Shown here piece by piece: positions 16,268-24,480 of a DNA stretch of 64,000 bases. The DNA comes from Candidatus Ribeiella danica (GTDB taxonomy: Bacteria; Chloroflexota; Chloroflexia; Chloroflexales; Roseiflexaceae): positions 224,074 to 288,073 of the forward strand of contig JADKFS010000012.1 of NCBI GenBank assembly GCA_016717335.1. The letters run 5' to 3'. Under the pieces are notes generated by a model. That model saw only the letters and a list, made by a program, of their open reading frames with translations, made no database searches and was not told the origin of the DNA. The translations under genes were made by a program, and so were the position numbers. Position 1 is the stretch's first letter; the number at the start of each line of letters is the position of its first letter.

Positions 16268-17239
16268 ATGACCCGAACTATCACCGCCAACCGCTACCTG
16301 GCGCCGCTCCGCTGGGCGCTCGGGGTCCTACGCTCGGCCGTCGGCCTTGCGTTTCTGCTGCTTTTGCTCGCGCTGCTGCTCGGCCCACCCCTGTACGTCG
16401 AGGTCGGCGGCGCAGTCGCGCCAGGGACGGTCGTCGCCAAGCGCGAGGTGATCGACGTCGTGTCGGGCAGCTGGACGCGCCGCCTGTTCGTCGATGTGGG
16501 CTTCCGGCCGGCGGGCGCGGACGAGCCGGAGGTGGCCGGCATCGCGGTGGACCTTCCGACCTACGACCGGCTGCGCGCCGGCGAGTCCGTGCAGGTGCGC
16601 TACGCGCCAAATGCGACGCTGCGGCTGTTTGGCCTGGCAACCGCCCGCCTCGCGACGCAGCTCCCGCTGGGGTCGTTCGTCGCGCGGCTCGGCAGCGGCC
16701 TGATCGGCCTGGCCGCCGCGATCGGCGGGTGGCTCCTGCTGCTGTGGGCGTGGTCAAAGTGGCGGCGCGGGTGGCTCGCGGTCGCGGTTCTGGCCTACAT
16801 GTTCGCCGGCGTGGTCTACGCCGAGAGCGGCTGGCCGGGGCCGGACCCGTCTGGCGCTCTCGCCACCAGCAGCGCGACCATCCAGGGGATGCACCAGGTC
16901 ACGCGCATCTGGGAGAGCCGGCGCAGCTCAGGCGAAGAGGCGGCTCAGCCGTACACGATCGTAGAGCTTTCGTTCGTGCCGCAAGGTGTGGTGGACCCGG
17001 TCGTGGCGGTGGATCTGGTCGACGCGAAGAGCGTGCCTGGCCTTGAGAAGGGCGGGACCGTCCCGATCAGCTACAGCGTGCGCGACCCGCGCTGGGCGCG
17101 GATCGAGGGCGCGACGCGAACGTACTACTGGAAGAATCTGCGCGGTTTCGGCCTGATCGCGCTGGGCGTGGCCGTCCTGATCGCGCTAGGCTGGCTGCTC
17201 AGCCGCTGGCGGGCGCGGCGCGGGGCCGTGACAAGGTGA
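16268..17239 (+). CDS. Membrane protein of unknown function with copied N-terminus
   Basis: A 323-residue membrane protein with one hydrophobic span near the N-terminus (VGLAFLLLLLALLLG), others near residues 145-185 and one at the C-terminus (LIALGVAVLIALGWLL). The overall plan suggests a DUF3592-like protein, but I cannot confirm a family. The first 14 codons (MTRTITANRYLAPL) nearly match the start of the HipA-like gene at 17456 (MIRTITATRYLAPL), as does the DNA upstream. This gene therefore seems to have received its start by duplication of its neighbour's 5' end. Confidence 0.65.
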   Translation: MTRTITANRYLAPLRWALGVLRSAVGLAFLLLLLALLLGPPLYVEVGGAVAPGTVVAKREVIDVVSGSWTRRLFVDVGFRPAGADEPEVAGIAVDLPTYDRLRAGESVQVRYAPNATLRLFGLATARLATQLPLGSFVARLGSGLIGLAAAIGGWLLLLWAWSKWRRGWLAVAVLAYMFAGVVYAESGWPGPDPSGALATSSATIQGMHQVTRIWESRRSSGEEAAQPYTIVELSFVPQGVVDPVVAVDLVDAKSVPGLEKGGTVPISYSVRDPRWARIEGATRTYYWKNLRGFGLIALGVAVLIALGWLLSRWRARRGAVTR

Positions 17240-17452
17240 ACGTTGAACGTTGAACGTTGAATGTTGAATGTTGAACGTTGAATACACCCCTGATCGCTGA
17301 CTGCCGACTGCCGACTGCCGGGCTGAACGTTGAACGTTTGAACGTTTGAACGCTGGAATTGCCGACTGCCGACTGCCGACTGCCGGGCTGAACGTTTGAA
17401 CGTTTGAACGTTTGAACGCTGGAATTGCCGACTGCCGACTGCTGACTGGCTA
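17236..17452. repeat. Arrays of TTGAACG, GCCGACT and TTTGAACG, in three rounds
   Basis: The spacer repeats the block 'TTTGAACG units, CTGGAATT, GCCGACT units' two to three times (around 17330, 17390 and 17430). A larger repeat of about 65 bp is therefore built from smaller units. The block ends 3 bases before the HipA-like start codon. Confidence 0.88.
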
Positions 17453-17455
17453 CTC

Positions 17456-18238
17456 ATGATCCGAACCATCACCGCCACCCGCTACCTGGCGCCCTTACGC
17501 GAGGGCGGCTCGCTCCCGGCGATCGTCGAAGCCGACGACGAGCGGCTCTACGTCCTGAAGTTTCGCGGCGCCGGGCAGGGCCCCAAGGTGCTGATCGCCG
17601 AGCTGCTGGCCGGCGAGATCGGCCGCGCGCTGGGCCTGCCGGTCCCCGAGATCGTCTTCGTCGAGCTCGACGCGGCGTTCGGCCGCAACGAGCCGCACGA
17701 GGAGATCCAGGATCTGCTGCGGGCCAGCGTCGGGCTGAACCTGGCGCTGGCCTACATCCCCGGCGCGCTGGCGTTCGAGCCGCTGCTGGCGCCGCCCGCC
17801 GCGCTGGCGCTGGCCTCGGCGATCGTCTGGTTCGACGCGTACACGACCAACGTCGACCGCACGCCGCGCAACACTAACATGCTGCTGCAGGAGCAGCGGC
17901 TCTGGCTGATCGACCACGGCGCGGCGCTGTTCGTCCACCACGCCTGGGGCGACTACATGGCGCGCAGCCGCAGCCGCTTCCCGCAGGTCAAGGACCACAT
18001 CCTGCTGCCCTACGCCGACGCGCTGCCCGAGGCCGACGCGGTGCTGAGCGAGCGGATCGCCCCCGACCTGATCGAGCGGCTGGTCGGGCTGATCCCCGAC
18101 AGCTGGCTGGCTGCCGAGGCGCGGTTTGCCGACCACGACGAGCACCGCGCCGCCTACGCCAGCTACCTGCTCAGCCGTCTCCAGGCGCCGCGCGCCTTCG
18201 TCGAGGAGGCCGTCGATGCTCGCGCGAAGCTCGTTTGA
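17456..18238 (+). CDS. HipA-like kinase-fold protein (HipA_2 type)
   Basis: A 260-residue protein of the short HipA-like family that lacks the N-terminal HipA domain. Kinase-fold features are YVLKFRGAGQGPKVLIAELL (ATP-site Lys and following helix), a catalytic-loop-like NVDRTPRNTN (about residue 138) and LIDHGAALFV with a DFG-like Asp. Its stop overlaps the next gene by 23 bp, a DUF3037 protein; this pairing is common for the family. No toxin-antitoxin role is shown for this subgroup. The substrate is unknown. Confidence 0.82.
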   Translation: MIRTITATRYLAPLREGGSLPAIVEADDERLYVLKFRGAGQGPKVLIAELLAGEIGRALGLPVPEIVFVELDAAFGRNEPHEEIQDLLRASVGLNLALAYIPGALAFEPLLAPPAALALASAIVWFDAYTTNVDRTPRNTNMLLQEQRLWLIDHGAALFVHHAWGDYMARSRSRFPQVKDHILLPYADALPEADAVLSERIAPDLIERLVGLIPDSWLAAEARFADHDEHRAAYASYLLSRLQAPRAFVEEAVDARAKLV

Positions 18239-18611
18239 CTACGCCATAGTGCGGGTCGTGCCGCGCGTCGAGCGCGCGGAGTTCGTCAACGCCGGCGCGA
18301 TCCTGTTCTGCCGCACCTGCCGCTTCCTGGCGGCGCGGATCGAGCTGGACGCGCGCCGGCTGGCGGCCCTGGCGCCCTGGCTCGACCTGGCCGAGGTCGA
18401 GCGCCACCTCGCGATCATCCCGCTGGTCGCGGCCGGCGACCCGGCCGGCGGCTCGATCGCGCAGCTGCCCATGGCCGACCGCTTCCACTGGCTGGTCGCC
18501 CCGCGCAGCGCGATGATCCAGATCTCGCCGGTGCACTCGGGGCTGTGCGACGACCCCACCGCCGCGCTGGAGGATCTGCTCGACCGGCTGGTGCGGCTGC
18601 CGCCGCGCTAG
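18216..18611 (+). CDS. DUF3037-family protein
   Basis: A 131-residue protein opening with SFDYAIVRVVPRVERAEFVN and FCRTCRFLAARIELD, typical of DUF3037. GAGGAGG sits just before the ATG at 18216, inside the end of the HipA-like gene, so translation is coupled. Function unknown. It is a likely partner or regulator of the HipA-like protein. Confidence 0.85.
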   Translation: MLARSSFDYAIVRVVPRVERAEFVNAGAILFCRTCRFLAARIELDARRLAALAPWLDLAEVERHLAIIPLVAAGDPAGGSIAQLPMADRFHWLVAPRSAMIQISPVHSGLCDDPTAALEDLLDRLVRLPPR

Positions 18612-18826
18612 AGGGGGGATTTTTACGGGCTGCGGGGTTTCGGCTCCGCCGAAACCCCGCAGCCCACCAGTTTTTACGCTCGCCCCTGGTATTGCTTCCC
18701 CTCCCCCTGCCCCCTCCCCGTTCACGGGGAGGGGGTTCACAGTTGGCGGTGTGGCGCGGCGCGCCACACCGCCAACACTATCCCCCGCTCCCCCGGCGGG
18801 GGAGCGGGGGCAGGGGGTGAGGGGGC
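18612..18826. repeat. Two REP-like hairpin elements
   Basis: First, GGGCTGCGGGGTTTCGGC-TCC-GCCGAAACCCCGCAGCCC, a nearly perfect stem also found in variant form at 27540. Second, CCCTCCCCGTTCACGGGGAGGG with GGCGGTGTGGCGCG and its inverse, closed by GGGGGCAGGGGGTGAGGG. The remainder up to 18963 shows nothing else except AAAGGAG before sqdB. Confidence 0.8.
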
Positions 18827-18963
18827 CAATGAAAGGATGTGGAGGCGGGGCATCCGAGATGTGCAACATCTCAATTGCGCCGCTCTGCGGCAAGATTCTT
18901 GCTGCCAGCGCGGCAGATCCCTGATCGAGGATCGCTCCCGCAGTGATGATAAAGGAGATCTCT

Positions 18964-20160
18964 ATGCGAATCCTCATCCCCGGCGGCGACGGCTACCTGG
19001 GCTGGCCGGCGGCGCTGCATCTCTCGGCGCGCGGCCACGAGGTCGCCGTGCTGGACAACTTTGCCCGGCGCGCCTGGGACCGCGAGCTTGGCGCCGAGAG
19101 CCTGACGCCGGTCGTTGCGCTCGCCCAGCGCATCGCCGCCTGGCGTGAGGTCTCGGGGCGAACGATCGTCCCGCTCGTCGGCGACCTGTGCGACTACACG
19201 TTCCTCGAGCCGGCCGTGCGCGACTTCCGGCCCGAGGCGGTGGTGCACTTCGGCGAGCAGCGCAGCGCGCCCTACTCGATGATCGACCGCCGCCACGCGG
19301 TCTTCACACAGGTGAACAATATCAGCGGCACGCTCAACCTGCTCTACGCGCTGGCCGACCACGCGCCCCACTGCCACCTGGTCAAGCTCGGCACGATGGG
19401 CGAGTACGGCACGCCGAACATCGACATCGAGGAGGGCTTCATCACGATCACGCACAAGGGCCGCACCGATACGCTGCCCTACCCAAAGCAGCCCGGCAGC
19501 TTCTACCACCTCTCGAAGTGCCACGACAGCCACAACATTATGTTCAGCTGCAAGGTCTGGGGCCTGCGCGCGACCGATCTGAACCAGGGGGTCGTCTACG
19601 GCGTCGACACGCCGGAGATCGAGCTGGACGAGCGCCTGCGCACGCGCTTCGACTACGACGGCGTGTTCGGCACGGCGCTGAACCGCTTCCTGGTGCAGGC
19701 GGTCGCCGGGGTCCCGCTGACGGTGTACGGCCGCGGCGGGCAGACCCGCGGCTTCCTGGACATCCGCGACACGCTGGCCTGCGTCGAGCTGGCGATCCTG
19801 AACCCGGCCGCGCCGGGCGAGTTCCGGGTCTTCAACCAGTTCACCGAGCAGTTCAGCGTCGCCGATCTGGCCGGCGCGGTGCGCGAGGCGGCGTCCGCGT
19901 TCGGGCTCAGCGTGGCGGTCGAGCACCTGCCGAACCCGCGCGTCGAGCGCGAAGAGCACTACTACCGCGCCGCCAACACGCGCCTGCTCGACCTCGGGCT
20001 GCAGCCGCACCTGCTCAGCGAGACGCTGCTCGAGTCGGTGCTGCGCGTGGTGCTGCGCTACCAGGATCGCATCCGGCCCGATCTGATCCTGCCGTCGGTC
20101 GACTGGCGGCGCACCCGCAACCCGGTCGCCGCCGAGTCGCTGCACGAGCGTGAGGCCTAG
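18964..20160 (+). CDS. sqdB: UDP-sulfoquinovose synthase
   Basis: A 398-residue extended SDR enzyme that makes UDP-sulfoquinovose from UDP-glucose and sulfite, the first committed step of sulfolipid (SQDG) synthesis. Family-specific signatures are GGDGYLGWPAALHLS at the N-terminus, HFGEQRSAPYSMIDR, LGTMGEYGTPNIDIEEG and the active-site YHLSKCHDSHN (Tyr-x3-Lys), then RATDLNQGVVYG. The length matches SQD1/SqdB. AAAGGAG precedes the ATG. A glycosyltransferase and plsY follow, consistent with glycolipid assembly. SQDG is known from Chloroflexus relatives. Confidence 0.93.
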   Translation: MRILIPGGDGYLGWPAALHLSARGHEVAVLDNFARRAWDRELGAESLTPVVALAQRIAAWREVSGRTIVPLVGDLCDYTFLEPAVRDFRPEAVVHFGEQRSAPYSMIDRRHAVFTQVNNISGTLNLLYALADHAPHCHLVKLGTMGEYGTPNIDIEEGFITITHKGRTDTLPYPKQPGSFYHLSKCHDSHNIMFSCKVWGLRATDLNQGVVYGVDTPEIELDERLRTRFDYDGVFGTALNRFLVQAVAGVPLTVYGRGGQTRGFLDIRDTLACVELAILNPAAPGEFRVFNQFTEQFSVADLAGAVREAASAFGLSVAVEHLPNPRVEREEHYYRAANTRLLDLGLQPHLLSETLLESVLRVVLRYQDRIRPDLILPSVDWRRTRNPVAAESLHEREA

Positions 20161-20210
20161 TGCAATTGCAGATTGTGGCGAATGCGTTCTGATGCGCTAG
20201 GAGACCTTGT

Positions 20211-21326
20211 ATGTCGCGGATCTTGATCCTCACCGTGCACAGCGGCGGCGGGCATGTGAGCCTGGCCGAGGCGCTGCGCGATCGGCTCGCGCCCGAAGAC
20301 ACGGTCGCGATCGTGGACCCGCTGCCCGGCGCGGTGCACGCGCACTACCGGCTGGCCAGCCGGCACGCGCTCTGGCTGTGGGAGGCCGAGTTCCGGCTGA
20401 GCAACACGCCCGGCCGCGCGCTCGCGATCCACCGTGCCCTGAGCTCGTTGCTCGGCTGGCGCCTGAGGCAGCTGCTGCGCCGGCGGCGCCCGGACCTCGT
20501 CGTCAGCACCTCGTCGATGCTCACCTGGGCGGCGCAGCGCGCGCTGGCGCGGATCGGCTCGCCGGCGCCATTCGCGATGCTGTTCGCGGACCCCGAGCGG
20601 CTGCACGCGACCTGGCTGACCGCCCTCGACGCCGCGGCGACGATGGCGCCGACCCGCGAGAGCTACCGGGAGGCGCTCGACGCCGGCTTCTCGCCCGATC
20701 GGACCCACCTGACCGGCTGGCCGGTGCGGGCGCAGTTCCTCCGCGCGGGCTACGAGCGCGGCGCCGCCCTCCGGCAGCTGGGGCTCGACCCGGACAGCTT
20801 CACCGTATTCGTGCAGGGCGGCCGCGAGGGCACCGCCCACATCGCGCGGACGGTCGAGAGCGCGCTGGCGGCCGGGGCGACCCAGGCAATCCTGGCCGCC
20901 GGCACCAACCGCGCGCTGGCGGAGCGCTTCGCCGGCCGGCCCGGCGTGCGCGTCGTGCCGTTCACGCGCGAGGTGGCGCCGCTCATGGCCGCGGCCGACC
21001 TGGTGCTCGGCAAGGCCGGGCCGAACACGCTGCTCGAGGCGGTGATGCTCGGCAGGCCGTTCGTCGCCACGACCTACATCCCCGGCCAGGAGGCCGGCAA
21101 CCCGGCGATGATCGAGCGCTACGGGCTGGGCTGGGTGGCGCTCGATCCGGCCGGGCAGCGCGAGCTGATCGCGGCGCTCGCCCGCGACCCGGCCCGCCTG
21201 GCGGCGGCGGCCGCCTCGGTCGCGCGCTACCGCGACTGGAACAGCGCCGCGACCCGGCCGATCGGGCCGCTGCTGCGCGAGCTGGCGGCGGCGCCCGCGC
21301 GCAGCGGCGATACGGTTGCCGCCTAG
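20211..21326 (+). CDS. MGDG-synthase/MurG-like glycosyltransferase
   Basis: A 371-residue GT-B glycosyltransferase. The start MSRILILTVHSGGGHVSLAEALRDRL (quoted in part: TVHSGGGHVSLAEAL) fits the MGDG-synthase N-terminal domain. The C-terminal GT28-like part shows TVFVQGGREG and the donor-binding DLVLGKAGPNTLLEA. It sits 50 bp after sqdB and upstream of plsY, so it probably glycosylates diacylglycerol, either with sulfoquinovose (in place of SqdX) or with galactose or glucose. Which sugar is used cannot be read from sequence. Confidence 0.85.
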   Translation: MSRILILTVHSGGGHVSLAEALRDRLAPEDTVAIVDPLPGAVHAHYRLASRHALWLWEAEFRLSNTPGRALAIHRALSSLLGWRLRQLLRRRRPDLVVSTSSMLTWAAQRALARIGSPAPFAMLFADPERLHATWLTALDAAATMAPTRESYREALDAGFSPDRTHLTGWPVRAQFLRAGYERGAALRQLGLDPDSFTVFVQGGREGTAHIARTVESALAAGATQAILAAGTNRALAERFAGRPGVRVVPFTREVAPLMAAADLVLGKAGPNTLLEAVMLGRPFVATTYIPGQEAGNPAMIERYGLGWVALDPAGQRELIAALARDPARLAAAAASVARYRDWNSAATRPIGPLLRELAAAPARSGDTVAA

Positions 21327-21365
21327 CAACATTCTGCTCTTCTGAAGCGCGGCGCGGGGCTTGTT

Positions 21366-21944
21366 CCGGGGCGCTGCGCCCCCGGCCCCCCGCCTGATGC
21401 GCCCGTGTCGGGCCAGCCTTTTCTCCGGGGCGCTGCGCCCCCGGCCCCCCTCCGGCAAATGATGCCTGTGGCATATCCCCGATAGTGGTAGCGCATGCCC
21501 AGCACCATCCCTGCGAGGCCAGTTGCCACCCGCCGCGCCGTGATTCCGCTGGGCATGCGCGTCAAGCATTTGTACCGAGGCTGGGCTATTTTGGGGTCCA
21601 GGGGCGCAAGCCGGCCGGGGGGCGGCGGGGGGGCGGCCCACCCCCGCCCGCGGGGGTGCGGGGGGCGCGCAGCCCCCCCGAAAGCAGTGTGGGTTGCCAC
21701 CCACGGGGCACGGGGGCGCGCAGCCCCCGCGGGGGTGCGGGGGGCGCGCAGCCCCCCCGAAAGCAGTGTGGGTTGCCACCCACGGGGCATGGGGGGCGCA
21801 GCCACCGCGGGGGTGCGGGGGCGCGCAGCCCCCCCGAAAGCAGTGTGGGTTGCCACCCACGGGGCACGGGGGCGCGCAGCCCCCGCGGGGCACGGGGGCG
21901 CGCAGCCCCCGCGGGGGCACGGGGGGCGCGCAGCCCCCACGGGA
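21366..21944 (+). repeat. Composite element A (forward)
   Basis: Two CCGGGGCGCTGCGCCCCCGG hairpins, then the core (about 21450-21605, from CTCCGGCAAATGATGCC to TTTTGGGGTCCAGGGGC). A 3' tail has tandem units of about 80 bp made of GGGGGGCGCGCAGCCCCC hairpins and CAGTGTGGGTTGCCACCCAC. No gene is seen in this 0.6-kb stretch; open frames here are frame readings of the repeat. Confidence 0.88.
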
Positions 21945-21945
21945 T

Positions 21946-21974
21946 TTGTGCCAAAGCCGAACCTCCTTTATACT
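21946..21974 (+). promoter_or_regulatory. Candidate promoter TTGTGC-N17-TATACT for plsY
   Basis: TTGTGC (21946-21951), a 17-bp spacer and TATACT (21969-21974). It starts right at the end of composite element A and lies 50 bases upstream of the plsY start. Confidence 0.6.
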
Positions 21975-22023
21975 CCATGCGTACAGCCTGCTGGCTACTG
22001 TTCAAGCGGAAAGGATCGAGACC

Positions 22024-22611
22024 GTGCCTGCCTGGCAAGACCTGGTCGCGCTGCTGGTCGCGTATGCGCTCGGCTGCTTCGCGACGGCCTACTATCTCGT
22101 GCGGGTGTGGAAGGGACAGGATATCCGCCAGCTTGGCAGCGGGAACGTCGGCGGGCGCAACGCCGGGCGGGTGCTCGGCCCGGTCGGCTTCTCGATCGTG
22201 GCGGTCGGCGACGCGCTCAAGGGGCTGCTGGCGGTCCTGTTCGCGCGCTACCTGGGCGTGCAGGGCTGGATGCTGGTCCTGGTGATGCTGGCCGTGCTGG
22301 CCGGCCACGTGTGGCCGGCCCAGCTTGGCTTCAAGGGCGGCAAGGGCGTCGCCACGATGATTGGCGCGCTGGTCGGCTACAACATCCTGATCCCGCTGGT
22401 GCTGCTCGGGCTGTTCGCCGTCCTATTCGCAATCGCTCGCAGCTTCACGATCGCCGGCCTGATCGGGATCGCGCTGACGCCGCTGGCGCTGATCCCGCTT
22501 GGGCGGCCGCTCGTCGACATCGTCGCCACGCTGGCGATGGCGCTGATCATCCTGGCCGCCCACCGTGAGAATATCCGCGCCAAGCTGCGGCGCCGCGCGC
22601 CCGCCTCGTGA
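22024..22611 (+). CDS. plsY: Acyl-phosphate:glycerol-3-phosphate acyltransferase
   Basis: A 195-residue integral membrane enzyme that transfers an acyl group from acyl phosphate to glycerol-3-phosphate, the first acylation in phospholipid synthesis. PlsY motifs are present: LGSGNVGGRNAGR (the usual GSGNxGxTN region), GDALKG and GHVWPAQLGFKGGKGVAT. Several hydrophobic spans agree with the family. The start is GTG at 22024 with AAAGGATCG upstream. The glycolipid genes before it and the GNAT/thioesterase genes after it make a lipid-metabolism cluster. Confidence 0.93.
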   Translation: MPAWQDLVALLVAYALGCFATAYYLVRVWKGQDIRQLGSGNVGGRNAGRVLGPVGFSIVAVGDALKGLLAVLFARYLGVQGWMLVLVMLAVLAGHVWPAQLGFKGGKGVATMIGALVGYNILIPLVLLGLFAVLFAIARSFTIAGLIGIALTPLALIPLGRPLVDIVATLAMALIILAAHRENIRAKLRRRAPAS

Positions 22612-22644
22612 GCCGCGCCGCGCACGACATCAGAGGAGAAGCAT

Positions 22645-23268
22645 GTGTTCGGGTCGCTAAAGTTCAAGTTTGCTACTGAGGACTGGGAGTTCGAGCAGAT
22701 CCATCACCTCAACTACACGACCTTTGTCGAAGAGATACCGCAGCACGGCGCCAACCCCGACCGCGCGCTGGTCGATAAGTTCCATCGCGAGAATACCTAC
22801 ATCATCGCACTGGACCACGACCGCCTGGTCGGGATGATCGCCGTCCGCGGGGCGCGCCCGTTCTCGCTCGACACCAAGCTCGAGAACCTCGACTCGTACC
22901 TGCCGGCCGGCCGCCGGCTGTGCGAGCTGCGGCTGCTGGCGGTCGAGAAGAAGTATCGCAACGGCTGGGTGTTCTGGGGCATGGGCAAGCTGCTGACCGA
23001 GCACTGCCTGCAGCGCGGCTACGACCTGGCGCTGATCTCGGGCACGACCCGCCAGCAGCGGCTGTACCGGCACCTCGGCTTCCTGCCGTTTGGCCCGCTG
23101 GTCGGCCCGGCCGGCGCGGAGTTCCAGCCGATGTACCTGTCGCTCGAGACCTTCCGGCGCCGCGCGCGCATGTTCCGCCGCGCCATGGGCCGCGAGGATG
23201 TCGCGCCGGAGCTGCAGGAGCTGATGCAGGAGGCCGACGAGGCCGAGGTCGCCCCGGAGGAGAACTGA
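22645..23268 (+). CDS. GNAT-fold N-acyltransferase
   Basis: A 207-residue GNAT-superfamily protein (possibly of the N-acyl amino acid synthase/FeeM-like kind). Features are VGMIAVRGARPFSLD (strand with substrate contacts), LCELRLLAVEKKYRNG (acetyl/acyl-CoA pyrophosphate region) and RLYRHLGFLPFG (C-terminal GNAT motif). The start is GTG at 22645 with AGAGGAGAA upstream; the ATG two bases earlier is out of frame. It sits 33 bp after plsY, so an acyl substrate is plausible but unproven. Confidence 0.78.
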   Translation: MFGSLKFKFATEDWEFEQIHHLNYTTFVEEIPQHGANPDRALVDKFHRENTYIIALDHDRLVGMIAVRGARPFSLDTKLENLDSYLPAGRRLCELRLLAVEKKYRNGWVFWGMGKLLTEHCLQRGYDLALISGTTRQQRLYRHLGFLPFGPLVGPAGAEFQPMYLSLETFRRRARMFRRAMGREDVAPELQELMQEADEAEVAPEEN

Positions 23269-23291
23269 ACGCCGTGGGGGTTACAAGGTCC

Positions 23292-23456
23292 TGTGAGGCT
23301 TGGGGATTTGGGGTTTGGGGCTAGGGTTTGAACGTTGAATGTTGAACGTTGAAGGTGGAATACTGACCCCTGACCCCTGACCCCTGATCTCTGGCGAATG
23401 GGGCAGTGGGGTTTGGGGCTTGGTCTTTGGTCTTTGGTCTTTGGTCCATCGTCCAT
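23292..23456. repeat. Arrays of several heptamer families
   Basis: TTGGGGATTTGGGGTTTGGGG, then TTGAACG/TTGAATG units, CTGACCC units (three or more) and GGTCTTTGGTCTTTGGTCTT. Four unrelated unit sequences lie side by side, directly before the thioesterase gene. Confidence 0.85.
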
Positions 23457-23480
23457 GATTTTGTGTCGAAAGTGAAACGC

Positions 23481-23912
23481 ATGACAGGCAGCGCCCAATC
23501 GTTCCCCTACTGCGTCGAGATCGAGGTGTTGTTTCGCGACCTCGACGCGATGGGGCATGTCAACAACGCGGTCTACCTGAGCTACCTCGAGACCGCGCGG
23601 ATCAAGTTTCTGGTCGATCTGCTGGGCCTGCGGGATCTGAGCGAGCTGCCGGTCATCCTGGCCGAGGCGACGATCTCCTACAAGTCGCCGGCGCTGTTCG
23701 GCGAGCGGCTGACCATCGGCTGCGGGATCTCGCGCTTCGGCGGCAAGAGCTTCGACATGATCCACCGGATCGAGGCCGGCGACGGGCGGCTGGTCGCGCT
23801 CAGCCGGACGGTGCTGGTGATGTACGACTACGCGACGGCTGCGACGATCGCCGTGCCGGAAGACCTCAAGCAGCGCGTGCGCGCGCTCCAGGGCGGCTGG
23901 CAGGCGCCCTGA
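23481..23912 (+). CDS. Acyl-CoA thioesterase, 4HBT/YbgC type
   Basis: A 143-residue single hotdog-fold thioesterase that hydrolyses acyl-CoA. The signature FRDLDAMGHVNNAVYLSYLE carries the catalytic Asp and the HVNN motif. The ATG at 23481 is chosen because upstream in-frame codons fall in repeat DNA. It is placed at the end of the lipid cluster, with 212 bp of repeats separating it from the GNAT gene. Confidence 0.9.
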   Translation: MTGSAQSFPYCVEIEVLFRDLDAMGHVNNAVYLSYLETARIKFLVDLLGLRDLSELPVILAEATISYKSPALFGERLTIGCGISRFGGKSFDMIHRIEAGDGRLVALSRTVLVMYDYATAATIAVPEDLKQRVRALQGGWQAP

Positions 23913-23940
23913 GGCAAGCCAAGCCGTGACGGATGACACG

Positions 23941-24095
23941 GGGTGTGACGTATTCTTTTGCACAGCGCGCCAACCACTGGCCCGCCTGGCCCGCGAAGGG
24001 GTGGGCTACGCACAAAGGCTGTGCACGTGGCCTGATCAGCCCGCGGCAGCGGGCTTCGTACGGCTAGCGGTCGCGCAAAAAGCTACGTCACACCC
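23941..24095. mobile_element. Putative MITE, 155 bp, with terminal inverted repeats
   Basis: The left end GGGTGTGACGTATTCTTTTGC and the right end GCAAAAAGCTACGTCACACCC are imperfect inverted repeats of about 21 bp. The 3-bp sequence ACG flanks both ends and could be a target-site duplication. There is no transposase inside. A related half-end, GCTACGTCACACCC, is found at 47378. Confidence 0.65.
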
Positions 24096-24111
24096 ACGGC
24101 CGCGCGCCCGA

Positions 24112-24140
24112 TTGACACGCGCGCGCGCGCGTGGTAGACT
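24112..24140 (+). promoter_or_regulatory. Promoter TTGACA-N17-TAGACT for proS T-box leader
   Basis: TTGACA (24112-24117), exactly 17 bp, then TAGACT (24135-24140). Transcription would start near 24147, about 415 bases before proS, leaving room for the T-box leader. Confidence 0.85.
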
Positions 24141-24146
24141 CGCGCC

Positions 24147-24480
24147 CACAAGCGATAGAGAACGACGTCGACGGGAAACCAGTAGGTGCCGCGCCGCGCG
24201 CCCAGCGAGTCGAGGGCGGTGTGAGCTCGACCGGCAGGCCAGCGCCGAACCCATTCCCGTAGCGGCGGCCGCACAGCCGCCCACGTCGCCGCCGAAGCCC
24301 GAGGACGTTACAGCGTTCATAGGGATAAGGCCGGCCGGTGAGTCCGCCGTGATCGGGACGCGCCTTCTCCAGCGCGCACGCGCGCCTGGTGGCGGCGGCA
24401 GAGCGGGGGCCACAGGCCCCAACCAAGGTGGTACCGCGGTTCACACCGTCCTTGAGCAGTTTGGCTCAGGGGCGTTTTTT
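24147..24480 (+). promoter_or_regulatory. T-box riboswitch for proS
   Basis: An RNA leader that senses uncharged tRNA. The conserved T-box AAGGTGGTACCGCG is at 24425-24438. Its TGGT bulge would pair with the ACCA end of an uncharged tRNA whose discriminator is A, as in bacterial tRNA-Pro. A terminator follows directly: CGTCCTTGAGC-AGTTTG-GCTCAGGGGCG and TTTTTT (24447-24480). The 5' part contains the long stem I region with GACGGGAAACCAGTAGG. A CCC/CCA Pro codon in GCCGAACCCATTCCCG (about 24249) is a candidate specifier. When tRNA-Pro is uncharged the antiterminator forms and proS is transcribed. Confidence 0.9.
24447..24480 (+). terminator. Rho-independent terminator of the T-box
   Basis: An 11-bp stem (CGTCCTTGAGC / GCTCAGGGGCG, with one or two GU or mismatched pairs) with loop AGTTTG, followed by six T residues. 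It is mutually exclusive with the antiterminator built from the T-box sequence. Confidence 0.9.

Noticed and set aside
21485..22285. Gly/Pro/Arg-rich frames through composite element A (and like frames in C, E, F, G, H)
   Set aside because: All frames are open because of GC-rich hairpins without stops. The predicted peptides are just repeat translations.
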